From NCBI GenBank assembly GCA_964513515.1, contig CAZEMP010000002.1, forward strand, positions 95,599 through 159,598: 64,000 nt of DNA, in the 5' to 3' direction. The position numbers and the translations under genes were made by a program. Source of the DNA: Bog-1340 sp964513515. GTDB lineage: Bacteria; Patescibacteriota; Minisyncoccia; Phycocordibacterales; GWA1-40-21. This document shows, one piece after another, positions 15,676 through 23,292 of this stretch (the stretch's first letter is position 1; every line of letters begins with the position of its first letter). The notes beneath the pieces are model-generated. The model did no database searches, had not been told where the DNA came from, and was given only the letters and a program-made list of their open reading frames with translations.

Positions 15676-16419
15676 ATGATTTATTTTTATTACGGGACAG
15701 ATACTGAATCTGCAAGAAAAAAGGCTAAAGTAACTATTGATTCTTTAATTTTAAAAAGACCAGAGGTTACGCTTATTAAATTGGGAGATGAGGATTTATC
15801 TCTAGATAAAATAATAGAGCTTGCAGGTGGACAGGCACTTTTTTCTAATAAATATATCGTGTCTTTATATAAAACCTTTGATAATAAAGAAAATAAAGAA
15901 TTAATTTTAAAAAATATAAAAGAGTTTGCTGGTTCAGACAACATTTTTATTTTTGCTGAGGGTAAAATGGATAAGGCAAGCATTGCAAAAATAGAAAAGA
16001 ATGCAGAAAAAGTTCAAGAGTTTGTAAAACCAGATAAAATTTTAAATAAAAAAGAAAAACTTGCACTTATTGGTGAAAAAATAGACTTTTTTGAATTTGC
16101 AGATGCCCTAGGCAGGAAAGATAAAAGGGGATTATGGGTTTTGTACCAGGATGCTTTATCTGAACAAGTGCCTGCAGAGGAAGTGCATGGAATTTTTTTC
16201 TGGCAAGTAAAAAGTATGTTGCTTGCTAAGAAATGTAAGACAGCAGAAGAGGCTAAAATGAAACCTTTTCCATTTCAAAAAGCGCAAGAATATTCTAGAA
16301 ATTATAAAGATGGAGAACTTGAAAATTTATCTTCAAAACTTATTTCTATGTATCATGAGGCTCACAGAGGTAATGAAGATTTTTTCATAGCTTTAGAGAA
16401 ATTTATATTGGAATTATAA
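15676..16419 (+). CDS. holA: DNA polymerase III delta subunit-like protein
   Basis: 247 aa, shorter than the usual ~330-aa HolA. N-terminal MIYFYYGTDTESARKKAKV with the clamp-loader delta arrangement, SNKYIVSLYKTF, then the helical lid and C-terminal collar-like part (EVHGIFFWQVKSMLLAKKC, AHRGNEDFFIALEKFILEL). Delta opens the sliding clamp in the clamp loader. Assignment rests on overall pattern since the family is divergent. Confidence 0.75.
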   Translation: MIYFYYGTDTESARKKAKVTIDSLILKRPEVTLIKLGDEDLSLDKIIELAGGQALFSNKYIVSLYKTFDNKENKELILKNIKEFAGSDNIFIFAEGKMDKASIAKIEKNAEKVQEFVKPDKILNKKEKLALIGEKIDFFEFADALGRKDKRGLWVLYQDALSEQVPAEEVHGIFFWQVKSMLLAKKCKTAEEAKMKPFPFQKAQEYSRNYKDGELENLSSKLISMYHEAHRGNEDFFIALEKFILEL

Positions 16420-16467
16420 AGGTTTAGTATAGACTTTTCATCAATTTCTTGTTATCCCAGTACCATA

Positions 16468-16534
16468 ACCGAGCTTATGTGCTCGGTTAGCTACGAGACT
16501 GCATAATTTAATTATGATTACATAATTAAATTAT
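16468..16534. other. Two hairpins between holA and tRNA-Lys
   Basis: AACCGAGC / GCTCGGTT around 16468-16490, then a perfect 14-bp AT-only inverted repeat ATAATTTAATTATG / CATAATTAAATTAT (16503-16534). The first may terminate holA. The second, just upstream of the tRNA, may be an operator or promoter element. Confidence 0.5.
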
Positions 16535-16575
16535 TTGTATTTTTACTATATTTTTGCTAGATTTATCTGGTCTAT

Positions 16576-16648
16576 GCGCTTATAGCTCAGTCGGTAGAGC
16601 AGCTCCCTTTTAAGGAGACGGTCGTTGGTTCGATTCCAACTAAGCGCA
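16576..16648 (+). tRNA. tRNA-Lys(TTT)
   Basis: Acceptor GCGCTTA/TAAGCGC, D-arm TAGCTCAGTCGGTAGA, anticodon loop CTTTTAA (TTT), T-loop TTCGATT, discriminator A. No encoded CCA. Confidence 0.96.
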
Positions 16649-16842
16649 CAAAATAAAACCGCTAAGGCGGTGTTTTATTTTGTGGCTTAAGTGAGCCAAC
16701 TGCTTGGCTCACGTGTTGGAATCGAACAGCGGAATGATGTTTTGCAAGCTTGCAAAACGAATGAGCTGGTGCCCAGACAAAAGCGAGTGTTGACGAGCTT
16801 TTAGTCGAGGGAGATAAGCGAAGCGGTCCAACTAAGCGCACA
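16649..16842 (+). other. tRNA tail unit 1 behind tRNA-Lys, class 1 core
   Basis: Order: terminator-like hairpin CACAAAATAAAACCGC / GCGGTGTTTTATTTTGTG; TGTGGCTTAAG (16681-16691), a near reverse complement of the acceptor 3' strand; extra hairpin TGAGCCA/TGGCTCA; GTTGGAATCGAA (16715-16726), exact reverse complement of the T-arm; class 1 core 16727-16826 (CAGCGGA-stem-GAGCTGGTGCCC, AGAC-stem-AGTCGAGGG); and TCCAACTAAGCGCACA (16827-16842), an exact 16-base copy of the tRNA 3' end (16635-16650). Confidence 0.85.
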
Positions 16843-17131
16843 GTGCAAACAATTGAAAATCACTCTTATATTTATGGAGTGATTTTCTTTTGCACTGTGC
16901 GAGACGGAGCGCGACGGCGCGAGTCGGGGTCGAGAGATTTTTCAGCAGAAAAATACTCGTGACCACACGAGTGTGCGCTTAGAATGAGCAAAAGTATTTG
17001 CTCATGTTTGGAATCGAAAGACGGAAGTCATTTTTATAGCAGTAAAAATGACTGAGTCGGGGTCGCAAGTTTTTGTGAGCGATGGCGAGCAAAAAACTAG
17101 TGACCGAAAGTGTACTCACGGTCCAACTAAG
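16843..17131 (+). other. tRNA tail unit 2 behind tRNA-Lys, two class 2 cores
   Basis: Follows unit 1 directly. Hairpin CAGTGCAAA ... TTTGCACTG; class 2 core (16901-16964: GAGACGGA, GAGTCGGGGTCGA, GTGACC); TGTGCGCTTAG (16972-16982), exact reverse complement of the acceptor 3' strand; extra hairpin ATGAGCAAA/TTTGCTCAT; TTTGGAATCGAA (17007-17018), reverse complement of the T-arm; second class 2 core (17019-17105); TCCAACTAAG (17122-17131), third copy of the tRNA 3' end. It looks like a second insertion into the first unit's tRNA-end copy. Confidence 0.8.
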
Positions 17132-17204
17132 TATTGAGTATCAATTACATATAGTATTTTTGCACTATGTTATAATTGGCGTATTACAAATTAACAAGAA
17201 ACTT

Positions 17205-18098
17205 ATGGAATTTGAAAAGCCAAAAGAATACACCACAGATGAAATATCTGAATTAGAAAGAAAACGAACTATTTCTGAAGGGCAATTATTAGAAGAAGGG
17301 GCAGAGTATAAAGTTAATGATAAAGGTGAAAAAATACTGATACCAACTAGAAAACAATATATTGGACTTCAAAAACTAACTGAAAAACAAGAACGTAATC
17401 TTCTTAGAGAGCTTCGGTCGGAAAAAACTATAGCCAAAGAACTGGGATTGGAATTTAGAGAAATTGCCCGCGATATTAGCGGAATCAATGAACACACTAA
17501 AGCATATATTGGTAAGCTGGAACCGGGTATTTTTGAAGCTATTCAGAAACATAATATTGGATATGTTCATTTCGGATTGGACACATGGACACCTTATCAA
17601 AATAATATTTTTGATTCATTTAACCAAAAAATAGACTGTGAGATCGGAGGAGAATCGATACAGGAAATCAAAAATCAGCTTAAATCAAAAAAAATCGCCA
17701 CAAGTAAATTTTCAGAAAAAATGCTGGGAAGTGCAGATTTTAATACTCTAGAAAATGTGGAAAATATTGATTTGATCAGACTAACTCTCAGGGACCTTGG
17801 TCTTACGGAAGGGGTTTCGATAAACACAATCTATCAGAAAGCAAAGGAATTGGGATTGGATCTTTGTCCTGCAGAGATCGGTCCACGCTATCCTTATGAT
17901 GATGAGTATCGATATACCACTGATATCTACTATATTGCAATGGAGCCGATAGGCCCATATATTTTCTCGCTGAAGAATTCCGGAGGAAGAAAATTACAAG
18001 GAACTCTAGCGGGCAATCGATGGCCACTTAATTCAATATTTATTTTTCGTCTTCCTAAAATTACTAATTCTAAAGAAGTCACTACGACTCCTAATTAA
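17205..18098 (+). CDS. Hypothetical protein with N-terminal motif shared with the 20454 gene
   Basis: 297 aa from the ATG at 17205 (the upstream in-frame ATG lies inside the tRNA tail unit). N-terminal stretch ERKRTISEGQLLEEGAEY followed by KILIPTRKQY parallels TERTLSDAELIGKGAQY in the gene at 20454, a shared accessory N-terminus. The rest is soluble, no signal peptide, no recognised catalytic motif. Host-like codon use. Function unknown. Confidence 0.65.
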   Translation: MEFEKPKEYTTDEISELERKRTISEGQLLEEGAEYKVNDKGEKILIPTRKQYIGLQKLTEKQERNLLRELRSEKTIAKELGLEFREIARDISGINEHTKAYIGKLEPGIFEAIQKHNIGYVHFGLDTWTPYQNNIFDSFNQKIDCEIGGESIQEIKNQLKSKKIATSKFSEKMLGSADFNTLENVENIDLIRLTLRDLGLTEGVSINTIYQKAKELGLDLCPAEIGPRYPYDDEYRYTTDIYYIAMEPIGPYIFSLKNSGGRKLQGTLAGNRWPLNSIFIFRLPKITNSKEVTTTPN

Positions 18099-18120
18099 TT
18101 TCTTTGTAGTATAAAAAATA

Positions 18121-18158
18121 AACCCCTTGCATAAGCTTGCTTATGCAAGGGGTTGTTT
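18121..18158. terminator. Bidirectional terminator
   Basis: AACCCCTTGCATAAGC / GCTTATGCAAGGGGTT, with T-rich right flank, between convergent genes. Confidence 0.9.
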
Positions 18159-18161
18159 TGG

Positions 18162-18587
18162 TTAGCGATGAAGAATCACTGTGCGCGGATCTTCATTCCC
18201 GCGACGATCCATAAGATTCTTCGCTTCACTATACCAGAATGACCATCCATCTTTGGCATCTTTAAACCACCCAGCTCCACCCTCCCTACATTTTGAATAG
18301 TCGTGATAGGTGAGGTATGGATAAATACTAGGTTCGTGAGAACATTTCCAACTAGTTCCTTGGAACATTAGGTACATACCTTGCCATTCCTTCGGAATCA
18401 GATCCTGATGTTGTAGTAGATACAAGGCATGTTTCCAACCAAGCTTGTATTCCCCAAGTACGCAGTGATCAAAGCTCCTTCCGATATTAGGAACGAACGG
18501 TTTCCCATCGAACGGAGTATCTTCAGCAAGTTTCCAGTAGTGAAATAATATGTGCAATCTGAGCGGTGTATTTTTTATTCCGTTCAT
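18162..18587 (-). CDS. Accessory hypothetical protein
   Basis: 141 aa, Trp/Tyr/His-rich (LHILFHYWKLAEDTPFDGK, GWKHALYLLQHQDLIPKEW, DGWSFWYSEAKNLMDRRG). No family recognised. GC-richer codons than the host genes. RBS GAGGG sits properly before the ATG, and its leader resembles that of the next gene (TTCTTTaACtTtaAAATATAAGaGGG), suggesting both belong to one accessory cassette set transcribed leftward from the AT-rich region at 19.2-19.8 kb. Confidence 0.6.
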   Translation of the reverse strand: MNGIKNTPLRLHILFHYWKLAEDTPFDGKPFVPNIGRSFDHCVLGEYKLGWKHALYLLQHQDLIPKEWQGMYLMFQGTSWKCSHEPSIYPYLTYHDYSKCREGGAGWFKDAKDGWSFWYSEAKNLMDRRGNEDPRTVILHR

Positions 18588-18619
18588 GTTTCCCTCTTAT
18601 ATTTTAAAGTTAAAGAATT

Positions 18620-18649
18620 CCCCCTACACAAGCAAGCCTGTGTAGGGGG
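18620..18649. other. Intercistronic hairpin in the accessory island
   Basis: CCCCCTACACA / TGTGTAGGGGG with an 8-base loop between two leftward accessory genes. It lacks a T-run, so it is more likely a processing or stability element than a terminator. Confidence 0.7.
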
Positions 18650-18679
18650 ATAAAGAGATATAGCTCAGGGATGGATGTT

Positions 18680-19183
18680 TTAATGAGAATCAAACTCCTT
18701 AACTTTAGCCATATACTCTTTCACCAACACCTTCATTTCGTCAGCAGTTAATAAATTAACTTTTATTCCCTCAGCTTCGATTAAGGCACCCAATATTCGG
18801 GCCTTTTCTATGTGCTTGCAATCGACAGTAATTTGGACCCTTTTATAATGTTCGTTTGTGCGATAATTATCGGCGTAACCAATCCAAATCTCCAGTATTG
18901 GACCACCTTTACCAGAGATAAGGTAATCATCTGGAGAGCTGCCCGAAATGAGACCCTTCAAACCACCTCTCATACCCCTAGCTTCAATGTCAGATGTGCC
19001 AAAACCATACTCTTGGACAAATGTACTATAAGCTAACACCAACCTTTCCTTTACCATTACTTCGCTTTTACAAGTAAATGCAGAGGGATGATTAAAGATT
19101 CCAACGATTACCCTCACAAATTTCTTGTATCCAGCGACAGAAGCATTGACCTTATCTGACTGGTTTTTTTTCTGGTTTTCCAT
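18680..19183 (-). CDS. Accessory hypothetical protein
   Basis: 167 aa, soluble, no recognised family (KKFVRVIVGIFNHPSAFTCK, ILEIWIGYADNYRTNEHYK, VQITVDCKHIEKARILGALI). RBS AAGGAG before the ATG. The leader contains GTTCTTTGACAACTAAATAT, nearly identical to the leader of the gene at 23293, so the two accessory islands share 5' control sequence. A CCGACT/AGTCGG hairpin lies just upstream. Confidence 0.65.
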   Translation of the reverse strand: MENQKKNQSDKVNASVAGYKKFVRVIVGIFNHPSAFTCKSEVMVKERLVLAYSTFVQEYGFGTSDIEARGMRGGLKGLISGSSPDDYLISGKGGPILEIWIGYADNYRTNEHYKRVQITVDCKHIEKARILGALIEAEGIKVNLLTADEMKVLVKEYMAKVKEFDSH

Positions 19184-19965
19184 TTCTATTCTCCTTTATA
19201 TTTAGTTGTCAAAGAACTTTCGTTCTTTTTACCGCCGACTCATTTAGTCGGTGTAATCGTTCCGGCCTGGTAATATGATATATCAAGTATATTGACTACG
19301 TATTATTTTCATTGTATTTATGTAATGAAGTAAGATTAAAAGCCAAATAACTCATATACATGGCTACTATTTACTGAAAATAAGTGTAATTTATAGTTAC
19401 AAATATAATTATATTTGTTGTTACTCGAGTAATTAATGTTATATTGTATAATTAATTTACAAATTATATTTCTTCTTAGTGTAAGATAAAATTACAATGA
19501 TTATTGTAATTTTATCTTACGTATAAACTAGATTAGTTTTATTATATAAAACATAAAATTTAAGCATTATTTAAAAAAGTTTACTAAACTAATTAAATAT
19601 GTAATTAATTATTACATGTTTATTTGCTGAAATAAGCCATACAAATATGGCACTTTGATCATTAGCTGTATTTATATTACAAATAAACAATATAAATCAA
19701 GCAGCATCAAACTATTTCATGTATGCTATCACAGGACAGAAAATGAATCTCAGATTGGTAGACTGAGAAAAAATAAGTTCTTTTACACGAAGATTATAGG
19801 GTGATATTCAAGAAGTTACTAACCTCCAGCCATGCCCCAAGCTGCTAAATAAAAATGAAAAAGCAGCAAGTTAATACAAGGAGTTAAATTGGTGCGGTGG
19901 CTACTTAGCCTTACTAGTGGAATCAAGCAGTATCCACTAGAAGGCTGCGTCTTACGGAGGCAAGT
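19184..19965. promoter_or_regulatory. AT-rich divergent control region of accessory island A
   Basis: 780 bases without a gene. Contains an exact 20-bp palindrome ACAAATATAATTATATTTGT (19399-19418) and a perfect 18-bp inverted repeat GTAAGATAAAATTACAAT / ATTGTAATTTTATCTTAC (19481-19520) whose right half recurs (one mismatch) at 22622-22642, right before the TrmB-type gene that ends at 22609. The rightward promoter area (about 19690-19735) resembles that at 22800-22850. The leader before 19966 holds GCTGCT/AGCAGC and a 14-bp hairpin AGCCTT-CTAGTGGA / TCCACTAG-AAGGCT. Confidence 0.6.
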
Positions 19966-20295
19966 ATGGCTTGCTATCATGCTACATCCGGCTGGGATAA
20001 GTTCGAGGTATTCGTTAAATGCCTCGAGACCTTGGGTGTAAGCTACACTCAAGAGGAATTACTGGAGGGGTGCTCAAGAGGCTCCCCTGGAAATCCAGAG
20101 TTCCAACCCTTCCGGAAAGCAACCTTCACAACCATCTCACTGGGCAGTAAAAAGCCTATTGAGATGGTAGCGGAGGAGTATCTCGGGGTCAACGCGCTCA
20201 GTGCGACTGATGGTAGTCAAATTGAGTTCGAGGTCTACAAGAAAGGGCATCGGCCCGATCTTGAATCGAGAACAAAAGTTCTCGAGCCCTGGTAG
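19966..20295 (+). CDS. Accessory hypothetical protein
   Basis: 109 aa (MACYHATSGWDKFEVFVKC ...). RBS ACGGAGG well placed. GC-richer than the host genes. No recognised domain, no membrane span. Preceded by a strongly structured leader, closed by a good terminator. It is the rightward member of island A. Confidence 0.6.
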   Translation: MACYHATSGWDKFEVFVKCLETLGVSYTQEELLEGCSRGSPGNPEFQPFRKATFTTISLGSKKPIEMVAEEYLGVNALSATDGSQIEFEVYKKGHRPDLESRTKVLEPW

Positions 20296-20300
20296 ATACA

Positions 20301-20335
20301 AAAGACGGCTCTAACAAGAGCCGTCTTTCTTTTTT
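20301..20335 (+). terminator. Terminator of the 19966 gene
   Basis: AAAGACGGCTC / GAGCCGTCTTT plus T-run. Confidence 0.9.
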
Positions 20336-20453
20336 AAAAACAACACATGAATAATAAAATATTTATTTAATTGGATAAATATATAAACTATTATTAAGTT
20401 TTAATTAATGATAAAATAAAAATGCTTAGTGATTATTAAATTAAAAAATTAAT

Positions 20454-21194
20454 ATGAATACCGAAAATAACTTTTCTCAGAAAGAAAAAGCCCAATTACA
20501 AACTGAGCGCACTTTAAGTGATGCAGAATTAATTGGGAAAGGTGCACAGTATGTTTCTAGCAAGGACGGGGATATGTCTTTCGATATTACTGACAAGCAA
20601 TATGAAGAACTTCATCAACAGATGGAGGAACTATTGGTGAAAAATGTACTAACAGATGAAAATATTAAAGAAGGACGCATTAAGATTAATGTTGAAAAAG
20701 TACTAGATAATAAAAAGACGGATGATCAAAAAATTGGTTATGAATTTGAAATTGAAACTGAAACCCGTTACATCATTTCCCCATGTAAAATAGAGGATTA
20801 TAAATGGGAAAATCACGTTACGGATACTTACGATCAATCTGGTCGTGCAAGAATTCGTATTAAAAATGGCAAACCCAGACTTTCTCTTAAAGTGCCTCTT
20901 TTCACAAAAGACACACTGACCGCTAAAACATGTTTACGTCTTGAATTTAAGCCAGATAATGAAAAACAAGAGATGGACTTAATTGGTATAAAGGAATTAA
21001 TTCTTAAAGAAGCAGGTGCTCAAACATCAGAAAAATGGGGCGCAGCTCTTAAGATGAAAAATGGCTTAAAAACATGGATAAATCGTGACAGTAATAATAA
21101 TTGGTGGATTGAGTTAGATGAGGGCGTAGAATTTGTACCGCCAGAGAATATTGAAGTTTTGAGAACCGAGAAAAGTACCATAAAAACGAAATGA
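20454..21194 (+). CDS. Hypothetical protein, N-terminal motif shared with the 17205 gene
   Basis: 246 aa. N-terminus TERTLSDAELIGKGAQY then FDITDKQYEEL, matching the arrangement in the gene at 17205. The remainder is beta-rich, soluble, unknown. Stop overlaps the ATG of the HD-domain gene (ATGA), so the two are translationally coupled and may act together. Confidence 0.65.
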   Translation: MNTENNFSQKEKAQLQTERTLSDAELIGKGAQYVSSKDGDMSFDITDKQYEELHQQMEELLVKNVLTDENIKEGRIKINVEKVLDNKKTDDQKIGYEFEIETETRYIISPCKIEDYKWENHVTDTYDQSGRARIRIKNGKPRLSLKVPLFTKDTLTAKTCLRLEFKPDNEKQEMDLIGIKELILKEAGAQTSEKWGAALKMKNGLKTWINRDSNNNWWIELDEGVEFVPPENIEVLRTEKSTIKTK

Positions 21195-21757
21195 AGAAAC
21201 CAACCCCATTTTTTAGTAGACAAATTGATGATGCTATTATTTTTGCAGCAAAAGCACATAAAGATCAATTTCGTAAAACTGACTTATCTATCCCTTATGT
21301 TTCTCACCCAATTGGTGTGGGGCTTATTCTTCATAAGGCTGGGTTTTCTGACGATGTCATAATTGCAGGTATTCTTCATGATGTTGTGGAAGATTGCGAT
21401 GTAACAATTAACGAAATACGCAGTACTTTTGGTAATGAAATCGCATTTTTAATAGAAAAAGTTTCAGAAAACAAAGAACTTTCATGGTTAAAAAGAAAAG
21501 AAGAATATCTTCAAGTTGTTTTGAATGCACCTATAGAAGTGAAAGCTATTGTAGTAGCGGATAAATTACACAATATTCAATCTATAATAAAAGCTTTAGA
21601 AAATAAGGAAGATATTTGGAAATTTTTTAATAAAGATAAGAAAGCGGTAATAGAAAATTATATAAATTTTGTAAAAAACATAACACAAAAATGGGATCAC
21701 CCACTCCTTACAGAACTGGAAGTAGCAACTAGGCACTTGAAAAAAATAACAGGGTAA
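21191..21757 (+). CDS. HD-domain protein, RelA/SpoT-hydrolase-like
   Basis: 188 aa. SpoT/MESH1-type HD domain: AAKAHKDQFRKTDLSIPYVS, HPIGVGLILHKAGF, IAGILHDVVEDCDVTI (HD motif plus ED), FGNEIAFLIEKVSE, and VVADKLHNIQSI. The synthetase domain is absent, so it would only hydrolyse (p)ppGpp or a similar pyrophosphorylated nucleotide. Coupled to the unknown gene upstream; possible small-alarmone or antitoxin-like role is inference. Confidence 0.85.
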   Translation: MKKPTPFFSRQIDDAIIFAAKAHKDQFRKTDLSIPYVSHPIGVGLILHKAGFSDDVIIAGILHDVVEDCDVTINEIRSTFGNEIAFLIEKVSENKELSWLKRKEEYLQVVLNAPIEVKAIVVADKLHNIQSIIKALENKEDIWKFFNKDKKAVIENYINFVKNITQKWDHPLLTELEVATRHLKKITG

Positions 21758-21880
21758 ACACAAATATTTTCTTATTTAAAGTATATTTTTACCTATACTT
21801 TAATAGAAAAGATAAATTTTATAGCTAGAGTATTTTTAGCATTTTATGAATAGTTGTATGAATGATACATACCTTTCTTT

Positions 21881-22609
21881 TTAGATTTTTCTATAGAGTG
21901 TTTGGAATATTTGTTTTTGAAATTCAGCTATTCTTTTACTCTCAATTATCATACAAGTCTCAGAATTGTAGTCTATAAAAGCTATTTTGTCTCCATATAT
22001 TATTTCTGTAACGTTATGTTCGAACGGGCCAAAATCACCAGGCATTGTCTTAGCAAATCTATCCAGGCTAGGTTTTTTGTGCTGAGCAGTTTGAATATTT
22101 GTTATAACCTCTCTTTGAAGTTTCTTTTCATCTCTCATTTTTCTATAAATCCTCGGAACATATTTATCTTTCTTTTCATTACCATCTTTGTTTGAACTAA
22201 ATCTATAGAATACGTCATTCTTTTTAAGGCTCCTGACTACATCGTCAAATATTCTTTTTGTACCATCCCTACCCTCAAGGAATCTTATTTTAGGTTTTTT
22301 TTCACTAGTGGAATAAGCATCTTCTAAGTCTGGTAATATTTCAAAAAAATTTATTTTTAAATCATCAAATAATGTTTCTAATCTGTTTGGTGGTTCTGCC
22401 CCGTAAACAACATTTTTTAGTTTTTGTGTTTGGGTAATAAGTTTTTTTTCTAATAAGGAGGGTAAGGCTTTATACACCAATGGTCTGTGTATTGATGTCT
22501 TCTCAGATATTTGGGAAATATTTGATGTACCCATCTCAAGAAGAGCCAAATAAATAGCACTTTCATTTTTTGTTAGCCCCAATTTCTCTAAAATATTGTT
22601 TTTATCCAT
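21881..22609 (-). CDS. TrmB-family transcriptional regulator (copy 1)
   Basis: 242 aa. N-terminal winged helix (KLGLTKNESAIYLALLEMGT, SQISEKTSIHRPLVYKALPS) and a C-terminal TrmB-like sensor part (RFLEGRDGTKRIFDDVVRSL). One of three homologues here (also 30919 and 43718), each next to AT-rich palindromic DNA. The half-palindrome ATTATTGTAATTTTGTCTTA lies about 13 bases before its ATG, the likely operator for self-control, and matches the large dyad of island A. Confidence 0.85.
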   Translation of the reverse strand: MDKNNILEKLGLTKNESAIYLALLEMGTSNISQISEKTSIHRPLVYKALPSLLEKKLITQTQKLKNVVYGAEPPNRLETLFDDLKINFFEILPDLEDAYSTSEKKPKIRFLEGRDGTKRIFDDVVRSLKKNDVFYRFSSNKDGNEKKDKYVPRIYRKMRDEKKLQREVITNIQTAQHKKPSLDRFAKTMPGDFGPFEHNVTEIIYGDKIAFIDYNSETCMIIESKRIAEFQKQIFQTLYRKI

Positions 22610-22903
22610 AATTTATTTAAATTATTGTAATTTTGTCTTACATAAATAATAAATCATTAATCTAAAAAATGCAATTAAAATAAGCATTTATTCGATCAAT
22701 TCAGATAATATAAGCAAATCTGTAATAAATAATTACGTATTATATTAGCAGGTAACAGCTATAAATATGGACTGTTTAGCTTTTATCTTTATTTGATTAC
22801 ATAAAGACAATAAAAACCAGGCAGTGTCAATATAATTAATATATAATGTTCCAGGGTAAAAGATAGAACATTGAAACAAAAATAAACTAGAGAGGGGTGA
22901 AAC
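22610..22903. promoter_or_regulatory. AT-rich control region of accessory island B
   Basis: 294 bases between TrmB copy 1 (leftward) and the 22904 gene (rightward). Contains the operator half-site 22622-22642, a TGTAAT...ATTACG dyad near 22720-22735, the motif GCTATAAATATGG (about 22757) also seen in the candidate origin, and a promoter area (CAGGCA, 18 bases, TATAAT near 22846) like that at 19.7 kb. Confidence 0.55.
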
Positions 22904-23161
22904 ATGGGGCGGTGCATAAGAATGGCTCAACTTGTGGTAAGGCGAAGACGTGAGATATCTCTTGATGAAGCAAAATCTCGAGGAGCTAGTCTTGGTAACG
23001 GAGTAAAATTACCAAGAACGGTAGCTGAGCTTGAGAAAAGAAAGCAAAGACACTTTCTACGACTCGAGAGAGCTGGGCTTCAAGTAACTCCTGCGAGCTA
23101 TGGGATGCTCGCAGTTTGGCAAAGTACTCCACTCGAACTTAGTCTCATCTGGAGTGGTTGA
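22904..23161 (+). CDS. Accessory small basic protein
   Basis: 85 aa, Arg-rich N-terminal half (MAQLVVRRRREISLDEAKS), no recognised domain. RBS GAGAGGGG before the ATG. GC-richer codons. Followed 40 bases later by a hammerhead ribozyme. Confidence 0.55.
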   Translation: MGRCIRMAQLVVRRRREISLDEAKSRGASLGNGVKLPRTVAELEKRKQRHFLRLERAGLQVTPASYGMLAVWQSTPLELSLIWSG

Positions 23162-23200
23162 TAAAAGGCCAAGCAGTTTGGGGATCTGCATAAAATCCCC

Positions 23201-23249
23201 TCTGTCTCGCGATGAATCGCGACTGACGAGCTCAAAAGAGCGAAACAGA
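23201..23249 (+). ncRNA. Type III hammerhead ribozyme (HHR-A)
   Basis: All core parts present: stem III TCTG (23201-23204) with CAGA (23246-23249); cleavage triplet GTC ending at 23206; stem I TCGCGA/TCGCGA; CTGACGA (23223-23229); stem II GCTC-AAAA-GAGC; GAAA (23242-23245). Stem III is the open one. Cleavage would separate the upstream 85-aa gene from the downstream receiver-like gene. Confidence 0.94.
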
Positions 23250-23292
23250 AAGTTCTTTGACAACAAAATATAGGATAATGGAGGATTAAACT

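Noticed and set aside
19399..19520. CRISPR array or iteron array in AT-rich control regions
   Set aside because: No regularly spaced identical repeats; palindromes occur once or twice each. No CRISPR array was seen anywhere in the window.
20454..21194. Recoded TGA (alternative genetic code as in Gracilibacteria)
   Set aside because: Core genes end cleanly at TGA as well as TAA/TAG, and no conserved family shows an internal TGA; the standard code holds.
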